A stretch of 64,000 nucleotides of DNA from contig CAJNOL010000697.1 in NCBI GenBank assembly GCA_905250125.1, positions 46,480-110,479 on the forward strand. The letters are read 5' to 3'. The translations under genes were made by a program, and so were the position numbers. Positions 24,166 to 35,628 of the stretch are shown here, piece after piece. Source of the stretch: Rotaria sordida. Taxonomy: Eukaryota; Rotifera; Eurotatoria; Philodinida; Philodinidae. Under the pieces are notes generated by a model. It was not told where the DNA came from and ran no database searches. It saw nothing but the letters and a program-made list of their open reading frames with translations. Positions within the stretch are counted from its first letter, which is position 1, and each line of letters begins with the position of its first letter.

Positions 24166-24924
24166 ATTCGTCAACACTATGCCAAAAGAAACCGATTTTT
24201 TTATGAAGATTTTTGATTTTCTACAAATTAAAGTATTTTAAGTCAATCTCGACCAAAACAAAAGCTTTAAAAAAATTTATCAAAATGCTTAGAATTAAAA
24301 TCTCTAGAAAAACTTGAAATTTCAAAATCGAAATTCACCTTTGTACTACACGATTGACACTATGATAATACTCTCCTCATAAATATTTAAAAAACACGAT
24401 ATCTTATCTTTCTTCATTTTGCATTTTGTCAGATCAAAAATGGGGCAGCTCACGTCTAGTGTATGTTACAGAGCAAATGACTCTCTGAAAAATCTTTTAA
24501 ATGGCTATACTCACGAGATCGATCTTATTAGAACTTTTTTACTCCCAAGAATGCATACTACTATTTACAGAATGTATCGTGTGCATGAAATAATAACATA
24601 CTCAAACTATTTAGAAAATCATAATGTATGGTAGTGAAAATGTAGCCAAGATCAGGATCAATCAGAGTATTTATACATAATTAATATTTTAAGCATTGAA
24701 TTTGAAAGGTTCTTGTATGGAATCAGTTTTGACAAAATCTTAATTTTTTCGTAATTATACTCAAATATTATAGAAAATGTCACCTCGATATGTATATTTT
24801 TATTAATGAGATTTAGAAAATTGATCTTATGCAAAAAATCAGGTCTACAAGATGTACAAACCCTGAAAGTTTCATGCAATTTTGAAATACATTTGTCTTA
24901 GGTGGTAGAGACCAAACTTGGTAT

Positions 24925-25375
24925 CCTAGATATCTTTTTTAATCCTACCTATGTGATAACTACCGAGAAACTACCCATGAGTATAATGTGCGATATATCG
25001 GCGGGTTACTGCCAGTTTTTTTGAAAGCGTTGTATCATGGTGTATTGTATCGACACGGGTGAATATTTTTGAAGTCTGTTAAATCTGATGGAATTGAGTC
25101 ATTTACGATGAACTCTGATGACATCGATACATTAGAGCTGTCTGTACTAGCCACAGAGTCTAAAATCGGTTCCAGTTCTGACATAGATTTTTATTATAGA
25201 TGGTGCTGCAAAATTTTCATTAGTAAAATCTATTTTAGAATTAATCTTTTTATCGATGAAATTAAATTCTTTCTAATAATAAATACGAAATGAGATAGAA
25301 AACACCCTCTCCAATCGTGTATAGCTGACAGCGAAAGTCGGCAGCTGTACCATCGGTTTTTTTCAAGTACAATAA
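24925..25375. repeat. Right member of the widely spaced inverted repeat pair
   Basis: Diverged reverse complement of 18395-18790 (see that entry). The plus strand here keeps a 74-codon open frame (25069-25293) with the acidic stretch MNSDDIDTLELSVLATESKI. Its similarity at the peptide level to the minus strand of the partner copy suggests the repeat once carried the end of a coding region. Confidence 0.65.
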
Positions 25376-25599
25376 TATGCTAGCAATACTGTAAATAAAT
25401 GTGCAACATAGGTTTTCCATCCGCTAGTCGAGCGTTAGGTCGATTCGATAATTTTCATTCTCTATCATTTAACAGTGTTAGTTCGAATCCGAAAATCAAT
25501 GAATTTTTCTTTTCTAACTTAATTATGTTGTCTTAATCATTTGATACATCTGAAGTTTGTCGATTGTTTAACGTCCACAGAAATGATTTTTATTTTTTG

Positions 25600-26236
25600 T
25601 ACTCCTATTTTTGTATCAAGATCGTTGCAATACTTAACCACTCATAAGAATTATTGACGTTCGAATCAATTTATCAGTTTATTTGAAAAGACATCACGTT
25701 TACGGAAACTTTCCATGTCATTGAATAGCTATGAGGAAGATAGTCTTCCTTTACATCATGAATTTATACCATCATCTCAGAATCAATCAGTTAAAAGATT
25801 AGTTCGATCTCGGATACATTCACAATATTTAATGATCAGACAATTGTATTCACTGTTATTTGAATTATGAACCATTTTGACAATGCCATCATATCGATAT
25901 ACTAACGCTTTAATCCGTCGACTAGAATTACAAGGTTTTGATTAATCATCTTGTCGATATTGCTATGATAGTAAACAATGTATGGAACTGAATTGACCAC
26001 TATTGAGTATTCAATGTCGAATATTAATCATTGAAGTACAAGAGCCAAAAAGCATTGTAGAATTAATTAATTTCATGATAAATCTTTGAACATTGCATGT
26101 TTTGCATGTGCATAATAAACGTAGTAATAAGTATGATTATGTCAAAGTATTACAATATTGTTTGCCATGAACAGGAACTATCACTCGATTTTCTTGTGGA
26201 CATTTTATTATTCGATCATGAGTTTTATTTATATAA
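25600..26236 (+). pseudogene. Dead copy of a bdelloid-type F-box/Leu-rich family protein (C-terminal part)
   Basis: One plus-strand frame runs about 210 codons with protein-like content throughout but seven in-frame stops. Pieces include QFISLFEKTSRLRKLSMSLN, SYEEDSLPLHHEFIP, SYRYTNALIRRLELQGFD, PLLSIQCRILIIEVQEPKSI and KVLQYCLP, followed by TGTITRF. The order (LRKLSMSL, then LLSIQC..LIIEV, then VELINFM, then a C-terminal LP.T.TITR..) resembles, from memory, a large bdelloid family of F-box-like proteins with a short Leu-rich region; this assignment is inference. Six of the seven stops are TGA and one is TAA, as expected if CGA or TGG codons decayed by transitions. No frameshift is needed across the whole stretch, so decay is probably recent. 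Confidence 0.55.
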
Positions 26237-27398
26237 ATTTTGTTAAATACAGTTTTAAATAGAAGGGCGTGGATATAGGTGAAGAAGGACAGGAGATCCA
26301 CATTCAACCTCTTCGATCAATCTAAAGTTGCGTTTTCTGTCAATAAAATTAACAATACAATATGATCGCTTAGTAATTTTAAATGATATAATTTATTTTA
26401 ATTATCATCTACATTATACAAAGATTTTCAGTTAAAACATTTAATTCTTTGATCGAAAAAAACAAATAGCAATTGATAAAATAATGACGAATTAGTTATA
26501 TTCATAGTTATACTAAAAACAAGAATTATTATTGTTTTGATTACTTTTTAAATCATATTACAAAGAATATGATCGTATTTGTGTTTTTTTTTGCGAAAGT
26601 ATGAAATGAAAATTGTCGGTAGAAATTAAAAGATTTCTATGAAAGTATACATCTTTATTATTTTACGTTTCAATATATTCACTGTTATAGGAAAACATGA
26701 TTCAAAAAGAAAAATTTCAATTAATATAATATTCGATAACTAAGAATAATAAATAATCAAAAGATATACTATCTACAATTATCAGTAAATAGTTTTAATA
26801 CTATATTAATTTATTAATAATTCTTTCATTTTATAGTTCAAAACGATTAGTTTTTATTATTAGTGTGAAGTGATATTAAAGTTATTGTATATTTCAATAT
26901 TGTTTCTTTTGCTATCATAACGAGAAGAACAAACATTTTAAATCATAAAATATGTTTTTCACAGATAAATAAAATTATGATAAAGTAAAATTAGGCACTT
27001 CATCCAATATTTCTTCTAGAATTTGCTTATTGATACATATAAAATAGTCTTGATATTATCTTGTATACTAAAAAATGAATAAGATAAGAAAATATTTCTT
27101 TTTTTAATAATAATTGTTTCTAAATTATTTTCGAAAATTTCTTTAATACTTTACGAATTGAAAAACATAGTCATTATATGACTTTTTTACAACATTTGAT
27201 GACATGCTTTTCTTATTGCTATTATAAGAGTGATGTATTTGTTTTCATTTTTTAATGAATTCTACCGGATCCATGTGAAACATTGTATCAGAAAATTATA
27301 TGATCACTCTTGACAATGACATATTTCATTGTTTCATTGAATTATAAAAATGTAATTCGATTAGCAAATAAAAAACAAATGTAAAATAGCAACCCTAA
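26237..27398. other. AT-rich intergenic region
   Basis: No coding frame, tRNA or repeat recognised. Confidence 0.4.
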
Positions 27399-27405
27399 AT
27401 ATCAT

Positions 27406-28119
27406 AACTAATGTCGGCGCCAAAAGTAAATGGTAAAAACTCTGAGAGGAATATCTTCCGAACGGATTCAGCTACCGACCTGCGGTTTTTACCAATCGAA
27501 CGAGGAGGAGTGGGGGCGTCTTTTTCTCCGATAATGTATACGACGGAATCTTTTTATAACTAATCCTATTTGAAGAACATGCAAAAGAACCCATGAAAAT
27601 GACCTGTCAGCTAGATGAAATTTTGATTTGAGCTTTGGTTTAGATAGAGAAACTTGAGATCTATAATTCCAGACACAATGCGCTTTCTTACTTTTTCCTA
27701 CATTTTCCTCGAAATCTCAAGCTACCTTGATATAAACTGTAAAAACTTAGTAAAACACTAGCGAAAATCCCTATGATTTGCGCATGTAAGTACATGATCT
27801 CATTTGCGCAACGTTAGAATGTAACAAGACAACCATTTGCCTTGTATCTGGAGCTATAGATCTCAAGTCCCTCTATCTAAATCAAAAGTCAAAATCAAAA
27901 TTTCATCTAGCTGGAAGGTCATTCTTATGGGTTCTTTTTCATCTTCTTCGAATATGATTAGTTATAAAAAGATTCCGTCTTATACATTATCGGAGAAAAA
28001 GACGCCCCCACTCCTCCTCTTTCAATTGATGAAAACCGCAGGTCGCTAGCTGTATCCGTTCGGAAGATATTCCTCTCAGAGTTTTCACCATTTACTTTTG
28101 GCGTCGACATTAGTAACAG
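27406..28119. mobile_element. Foldback element with about 265-bp arms and a probable 7-bp target duplication
   Basis: Left arm 27406 to about 27675 and right arm about 27835-28119 are close inverted copies starting actaatgtcggcgccaaaag. Paired landmarks are gagaggaatatcttccgaac and the tract gaggaggagtgggggcgtct. The unit is flanked by ATATCAT at 27399-27405 and again at 28120-28126, which would be the target-site duplication. Arms are less AT-rich than the surroundings and about 90% alike, so it is younger than the other hairpins. No transposase. The open frame inside the right arm (27837-28049) is a shadow of the repeat. Confidence 0.8.
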
Positions 28120-28126
28120 ATATCAT

Positions 28127-28910
28127 GTTTATATATTTGAGCACATGTCAAAAACAAAAAAAACATATAAATTATAAATTACGAAAACATAGAGAGCAGT
28201 GTAAAAGTCAATGCTTTAATGAGTGGCAGCAACTGAGAATGATCGATACTTTTTTTTTCGAAAATTTTGTTGGTTCCGAGGAATTTTGAAGTGGAAGAGT
28301 GAGAAAGTAATGCTAGAGATCATAGCGATCGGATATGAGACAAGAATATCCGTAAAAACTGGTCTTGATTGTCGAAATATTTCAAAAATCTAGTATCTAG
28401 CTTCATGTCGTGATGGCGACGGCTCATATTTTCAGTAGTTATTGATGGCAGTGACGGAAATGCAGCCAGACCACCAAAACGTCTGTATCGGCGGCTTAGT
28501 CGATCGACTTTAAAAAATGAACCAATGAAATTTCGAATGTTTCATGAATTTTTTGTTTGATTTTTTTGTCTTTGGATACGAAACTGTGGAAGTAGTTTTG
28601 TTTGCCGTGCTTAAATGGTGTATTATTAGAATATTTTCGTTGTGTATTGATTATGCTAAAAACGAAATCAAACATACATTGTAGGCGCTTTGTAAATATG
28701 AGCATTCAAACAAAGTCGAATAAAAGCTATCACTAAAAGGTTTTTTCTGATGACCAAATTAAAGAAAAAGAACATATATATATATATATTAAATTTTGTG
28801 GGTAATTAAGCAGACACGAAAAATGATGATTTACTAGGAATAGAAGTTATAAAAACACAAAAAAGAAAATTATCATCATCACCAAACAAGAAGAATAATA
28901 ACAGATCATC
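28127..28910. other. Intergenic, mixed composition
   Basis: A patch at 28340-28510 is richer in G+C (tggcagtgacggaaatgcag), but no frame is convincing. An (AT) microsatellite lies near 28772-28790, upstream of the secreted-peptide pseudogene. Confidence 0.35.
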
Positions 28911-29321
28911 ATACAGTCAGTGACCGTAATATCATTGACAAGAACTCTTATTGTTTATACTTAATCGGCTTTTTCCTTGGACAGTTCGTTCTTACTGTAA
29001 CCGTACTATCGCAAACTCCATCTGACAGTAGTCGATGATTACCATCGTCACCTTCGAACAATGATGTTCAATCTGAAAGATCAATATCTCTACTCAACCA
29101 AATCAGGGGTCCGCAAAAGGTTTCTAAATATAGGTACTCAGAGTCTATCACAAGGAAGTAGTCCGCATTGTCAAGGCCTGTCAAATATAGGCAATAATCG
29201 TCCATCATCAAATTTTTCAATAAATGATAAAAATCAATATCAAAATGGTCAACAACTACGGAAATTAATGAATAATGGTACACTTATATGCAGTTTGAAC
29301 TGTTTTTCTAACACAACGTGA
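28911..29321 (+). pseudogene. Dead member of the signal-peptide family (member 2)
   Basis: 28911-28937 reads IQSVTVISL, aligning with MQSIVVLSL in the first exon of the gene at 22592, but the start codon is ATA and the donor GT is lost (AC). After 47 bp and an acceptor (ttccttggacag) the second exon begins at 28985 with FVLTVTVLSQTPSDSSR, matching LVLTVSVLSKP of the live paralogue, and then hits TGA. Beyond this, a different frame stays open (29061-29321, Asn/Gln/Ser-rich, with SNIGNNRPSSNFSINDKNQY), consistent with an original low-complexity mature region. The gene is broken at start, splice site and frame. The conserved exon structure identifies it as a family member. Confidence 0.65.
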
Positions 29322-30047
29322 GTAACAATAAAAATGAATTTTGTTTTTGTTATATAGCATGACTCGATTTTAAATAAAATAAATTCTACGATATTACAAA
29401 TAAACGAAATATAACAAAACAAAATGCAACAATGAAAATGCTTCTCGAAAGCGAATTTAAAAAGTAATTGTTAAGTTTTTTTTTTTGGAAAGACAATATT
29501 AATTGCTAATTTTGGGATGTTTTTTTTTGTTTTTATAACAATGGGAAAAAAAGAATTTTTTGATAAGTAAATAAATCATAGCAACATCATTTTAATCATT
29601 TATTTCGATATTAAGCAAACAGTCTATACTTATAGATTGATCACTATATTTAAGAAACAATGATAATCGCTTACTATGTGTCTATTCTAATAGAATCAAG
29701 ATAAAATACAGCTTATTGAAAAACTAGTTTAGCTATTTCATACAATAATATATATATTTATAAATGAGTGTCACAATGATGACCATTTGAAAACAAATAA
29801 AAAGGATAGGGAGATTTTTTGAAAAAATATTGCTGCATTGTCGATCCTTGTGGTAGAGTATATACATGAAAGAAGTAGATCAATAGTACTCTAATCAAAA
29901 AAAGATACGACAGATAATTGATTGTCTTTCATTGATTATTATTCAAGCGAAGACAATATTTCCTATATTCTAATTGATAATTTTATTGAAATTATGTAAG
30001 TGACAAAAAAAATCTACAGTACATAGATGATTTCTTCTAAATTAATG
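29322..30047. other. Intergenic between the peptide pseudogene and the 3' end of the GH3 gene
   Basis: AT-rich sequence with aataaa-type motifs on both strands. No gene seen. Confidence 0.4.
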
Positions 30048-33000
30048 TCAAGCCCATTGAGTCGATTGCCCTTCTAGTTCAATTGAAAACATTCGTTGTT
30101 GTCCAATAGTGATATGATACAAACCAGGATGAAGCCATTTAGATGCATCTCGTGCTATGGTCAAAGCTGCTTCAATAGTAAAAGGAAAGAATACTTCTTT
30201 TGTTTCATTTATTGCCAAATGAATACGTTCAAAACCAAATAATTGTTTAAAAGGAACAATTTCACCATCGATTATATTAGGTGGTGTAACATAAGCTAAA
30301 ACAACATCATCACCTGCCATATTTCCAGTATTTGTGACATTAATACGAATTAAAGAAATAAGTGTACGATTTGTCTTAGAATTATTTTTTATCAAAGATT
30401 GAATAGAATAAAAAGAAAAGATTGTATTATTATTCCATGTATAATTAAATGTAGTATAAGATAAACCATATCCAAATTCATATATAGCTTTACCAGTATA
30501 AAATTTATATGTTCGACCAGGATTAACTGGAGATGGTCGCATTTGCATATCAAACATACTTACTTCATTAACATACGATGCTGGATAAAATGTGATTGGT
30601 AAACGACCAGCTGGATTATATTGCCCAAAGATAACAGTAGCTAATGCAAGTCCACCCGATTGTCCTGGATAACCGATCCAGGTAAGACTACTACATTGTA
30701 TTGAATCTCTAATATACGATAAATCAATTCCACTACCAGACATAATAACTATGTGAAGTGGTGAACGAGTTACTTTTTCAAGTTGTTGTATTAAAGTAAG
30801 TTGAATGTCTGGTAATGTAATTGATTTACGATCAACTCCTTCATCTTCAATTGTATGATCAATTCCACCAAAGAAAAAGACAATATCAGATGATCGAGCT
30901 AATTCTATTGCAGCAGCAAAGTCTTTCTCATCATAACTTGATATTCCACAACCACGAGCATATTCGATATTAATTAATTTTCCTAATAATCATATGAAAA
31001 GAAAAAGAAAAAAATTATTCAATATCTCCAGTTTACTTTAATCAATTGGGCTGATTGTTTTTTCTCAATGATAGAAGACTCAGTCAGAGATTTTATTCGT
31101 CAGTAACCTGTCAAATAGATTCTGTATAGAACTAGTAATATTGATCTCAATCAAGAAATACACTATTATTCAAAAGTATTTCAACGTATGATTTCAGACA
31201 TTCTTACGACTAGATATGTGACATTTTTAGTGTATATACTATCTTAGAAATTTAGCCTCGTTTACTTAAATTGAAGATGAGCTATGATCTATGACAATAC
31301 TTCGTACTGTGAGTTCTTTCAATCAAGAAAGGAAAAAGAAGCTTACAACTCGACGAACTTATCATTATCTAATATTTTAATGCAGCTATTTACACTATAA
31401 ATTTTATCGAGTTTCATCAAAGTGTTCAAAAGCTGTGGATATTTGACATAATGATAGATGGACCAGTTTTGTAAACTTATTTCCTTCTTGACTTATAGAA
31501 CTCATAGTGAGAAGAGCTATCAAAGATCATAACTTCACTGTAACTCAAGCGATCAAGATCGAATCAATCCTGTTAGACTAAATTTCTAAAGTAGTATATA
31601 TGCCAAAAATTTCAGATGTATGATCTTAAGCATGACAGAGATTACAAGAGCAGAGAATACTTTCAGCCAGTACTGTATTTCTTGATTGAGATCAATAGTA
31701 CTAGTTCAAAATAATATCTATTTGATAGTTTTCTCATAAAAAAAGAATTTTGACGAGTCTTCTATTACTGAGAAAAATAAAACCAGTTCAATCGATGAAA
31801 ACAGACTAAAGATATTGAATGTTTTTATTGATCACTCTGTATATAACTTTTCAAACCTGTTGTTAAGTTTTTAAATCCTGTTATAGGATCAATAAGAAAT
31901 GGAGCTCGTCCATGATAAATTCCTTGCATTGTTACTGTTGCATCTGCTGTTGGTCCAATTAATGCTATTTTCTTATTCATTAATTGATCGATATGTAACG
32001 GTAATGCATTATTCATATTCTTTAATAAAACAATACTTTCTTGAGCACTTATAAGTGATAATTGTCTTGCTTCTAATGTATTAACATTATTCTTATTCAA
32101 ATGTCGATAAATTTGTTGTTCTGGTGGATCAAACCAACCAAGTCGAATAAGAATATCAAATGTACGCATTAATGCTTGATCAATATCAGTTTCAACAATT
32201 TTTTTACTATTCAATGCATCATGTAAATGTAATAAATAAAAAATACCACAGTCAAGATCTGTACCAGCATGTAAAGCAACAGCTACTGTATCTTCAACTG
32301 TCAATCTATAATGATGTGTATATAAAATATTTGCAATAGCTCCACAATCACCTACAACAAATCCATTTAAATGAAAAGATTCTCTAAAAATTTTCAAGAG
32401 AAAATCTTTTTTATTTCTGATTTATCATAATCTAAAAATATTCTATTACCTTGCAATAGTTTCTAATAGAAATTGATGAGCACAAGCTGGTATTCCATTA
32501 ATTGAATTATAACTACACATAATACTAGCTACTTGTGCATCTTGAATACAAGTTTTAAATGATGGTAAATATGTTTCAACTAAATCTTGATCAGTTACTT
32601 TAGCATTAAAATAATGTCGACTTGTTCCATTCCAATTTTCTAAATCATAAGCATCAAAATGTTTACAATTACCAGCTATTTTTAAATATCTTTCATCATC
32701 ACCACGTTGTAAACCTTGTATAAATGCATATACATATTGAGATGTTAGAAATGGATCTTCACCAGGTGTTTCTTGTCCACGTCCCCAACGTGGATCTCGA
32801 AAGATATTGATATTTGGTGTAAAGAAAGTAAGACCAGCTTGATCTTCATTATTAAAAGCACGTGCTTCAGTTGAAATTATACTTGCTATATGATGTACAA
32901 GACGCATATTAAATGTTGCACCAAGATTAATTGGCATAGGAAATGAAGTAGCAGCAGGTAAATCACCACCGAAAAATACACCTGGAGAATAAGCAAGACC

Positions 33001-33255
33001 ATGAAGAGCTTCTGACCACCATTCATATTTTGGTAGACCAAGACGAGATATTGCATCAGATGTCGTAATCATGTGAGAAATTTTTTCTACTAGAGTCATA
33101 CGACTTATTAAATCGAGAGCTCGTTGTCGAGATGGTAATGATTGATTACAGATAGGAAAAGATGATAATGGACCTGATTTACAATCAGGAAAATTACCAG
33201 ATTGACCATTAATCCAGACTATTCGAGTAAGAAATAGTATAAAAAATAAATGCAT
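30048..33255 (-). CDS. Secreted GH3 beta-xylosidase / alpha-arabinofuranosidase-like glycosidase
   Basis: Three exons: 33255-32450, 32383-31857 and 30982-30048, joined in phases 2 and 1, giving 755 residues, close to plant and bacterial BXL-type enzymes (about 770). It would release xylose or arabinose from the ends of hemicellulose oligomers outside the cell. Residues 1-18 form a signal peptide. The GH3 N-terminal barrel (about 60-330) shows YEWWSEALHG, NINIFRDPRWGRGQETPGED and CKHFDAYDLENWNG, and the nucleophile motif FVVGDCGAI places Asp281. The GH3 C-terminal domain (about 370-610) shows GGIDHTIEDEGVDR with the likely acid/base Glu, and GYPGQSGGLALATVIFGQ. An FnIII-like tail follows (about 650-745, GDDVVLAYV, PFKQLFGFERI). 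Intron 1 is 66 bp. Intron 2 is 874 bp and mostly filled by a foldback element. All key motifs are intact. Most animals lack this family; horizontal origin is likely. Confidence 0.93.
31030..31806. mobile_element. Foldback element inserted in intron 2 of the GH3 gene
   Basis: Left part 31030 to about 31270 is the diverged reverse complement of about 31560-31806. Paired landmarks are tattgatctcaatcaagaaa against tttcttgattgagatcaata, atagaagactc against gagtcttctat, and tatctt.agaaatttag against the matching site. Removing it would leave an intron of about 100 bp, close to the size of the other introns in the window, so the long intron is best explained by this insertion. It has no coding content. 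Confidence 0.75.
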
Positions 33256-35560
33256 ACTTTAGATTCACTAGAAGAAACTGTCAATATAACATGGGAGAGA
33301 ATGAATTTAATATCATACCTTGAGATAAGACAAAGGTATCGAACATGTCTTTGTAATAAAAAAAAAAGGCCGAGTTATCTAGTAACATATCATTCAGATA
33401 AAAACAGCATATTAATATTTTTTTTTTAAATAAGACATTATTTTTTTGGATTTTTTATTGTTTCTATTCAAAGTAAGATTTTTATTTGAGTCTTTAAATA
33501 AAAATCTTTTAATACTTATACCGTAATTGGTACATTACCAAAAGTAATAATGCATCGATTTTTTTGAAGACAATGAAGTACGTGCTGTTGTGTCAATGTT
33601 TGATAGGATTACTCTCATTTCATTCTTGTTTATTTCACCATGACATGATTGATAAGAATTGAGTTTCGAATTGTTTCATCAATATACATTGATTTGAGCA
33701 AACAAAAAACTATCGAAGAAAATTTACATTGATGTAGTCGGTTAAAAAGATGAAAATTTTATTTAATTCAACAAAAAAAGAAACATACACATCATCCTTT
33801 GATTTCAAGAAACTTCAGATGAATATGTACTTTACAGCTTCTAATTTGATAAGTCAGATATATTTGAAGTTGCTTGTTTTGTCATTAAAAACTACATATT
33901 ATCTTTATTCTAGATAAGAGAAGATACAGCGTTTGTGTATTGATGATCATGAGATGATCAAAGAATCAAAAGATAAAACCGCAAAGAAAACATATATGTC
34001 TATATCTAAAAGCAAGTGAAATATATCGAACAACATAAAACAACCTCATATTTGAGTTTCTTGTCTGTTTTTATTCTGTGTCTTTTCATTGTTCTGATAA
34101 TTCGTTCACACAATGATCTATTGAAGAAAATTATTTTAACTAACGAATAAAATCCACATCGAAATTATATTCGAACTCGTTTCGGATTAACAATAAAGAA
34201 AAACTTGAGAAAAGTTAATTACATGTAACGGTAGTCATTGTTATCAAGTGTCTTTCATGAATCATCACATAATGAAGACGTTCTTAACTATAAAGATCAT
34301 CAATATATAAATAATAAGGCATGGATAAAGCCATAGATGAATGGCGGTGCAGAGATTGTCTATGTTCAAGTAAATTCGTTTTATGTACACATGTTTTTCT
34401 TGTTCTTTGTAAATGTAATGTTCATACATATCTATGATGAAATTGAACATATTTTTGGCAGCTGCTATCAACGCTAAGAAAAATTAAAATAATGATTCGA
34501 GTAGAAAATTTTATTTCCATCAAGAATTTTTGAAGATGAAATCGATTGCTAGTTTCTTAGAAGATAGAATCTTTGAAAAAATCTCCAAAGTAAGCTTTTC
34601 AGGTCATAGAATTTGTAATTATAATTCTATTTCAATCGTCTAGAATGATACAGCAAATAATTTTCTACAAAATGAAATGTTTTCTAGCTCTGTGCGACGT
34701 TTCTTTTTGACCATGATGCATAAACTTGACGAAAGGCACAAAAGTCGTTTTTTTGTATTATTTGGTAATATTATGAATCACCACCAATTACCATAAAGAG
34801 CTGTTTTTGTCCCATATTACATCGTTATAACATTCTTAGTATAATTGGTTCTGTATTTACGGAGGGATATGGTCCCATTAATGTGTCATATTTCACTGTA
34901 AATGACCGCATACGAACCATATTCTTCAACTAGGGTAATTGATCCATTGGATTACATTTTTCTTGGCAACACAAGTCAGAAGAGGCATAAGTGAAAGTAT
35001 GTAAACGAAAACCAATGTCTACAAAGGAATTAATATTAATATTATCTTGTCTTTTCAATGAAAATGATAAAATTAAATTATTATATATTAAATTATCTAT
35101 CAAATGTAATCGTATAGTTAAAACAAATTTCATTAAACAATAAACGTTATATTTTATGTTCATTGAATTATCTATTTTCTTATTTTTACCATTAAATCAG
35201 CTATATGTTAGAAAACTAAATACGGCAGCTTCTGTTTCAAATGAATTGAGACATAATTTCAATCAGAAGAACTGATACTCGAATTTGTCAGATTGGTTCG
35301 GGTTCGAAAATTTTGCATCTAATGGGCGTTAACTGGGACACAATTAACAAAGGATGAGTCTTCATGAAATGAAATAGAGTTAGTCAAGAAAAAAAACCTA
35401 TACCTATATGACATGATTCATATTCTGTTTACATACAGTTTTCTACGATAATGAGTCAGCGATCATTTAGCCATTCAAAACACCTGTGACTTTTTTATAA
35501 TCAAAAAGAAAATAGTACATAAAGATAAAAGAAAGGCGGAAAGTCAATAGGGCGTGTATA
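33256..35560. other. Intergenic, no supported gene
   Basis: AT-rich DNA between two divergently oriented genes. The start of the stretch is the GH3 gene's upstream region; a TCTTCTAG just before its ATG could be an acceptor of a 5' UTR intron. Short frames (34265-34471, 34930-35163 on the minus strand) have no family features. Confidence 0.4.
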
Positions 35561-35568
35561 ACATTCGC

Positions 35569-35575
35569 CTATAAA
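35569..35575 (+). promoter_or_regulatory. TATA box of the secreted His/Gly-rich protein gene
   Basis: TATAAAA 54 bp upstream of the ATG at 35629, with nearly the same spacing as in the related gene at 22592. Confidence 0.6.
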
Positions 35576-35628
35576 ATACGATCGTCAACTCATTAGAGAA
35601 GCATACAGTTGTGAGATACTGAATAATT

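Noticed and set aside
25405-25492. tRNA-like sequence (gttcgaatcc B-box-like motif with ggttttc/gaaaatc ends)
   Set aside because: The 7-bp end pairing exists, but the T stem then has the wrong length and the D and anticodon arms do not fold properly; at best a very degraded tRNA or SINE head.
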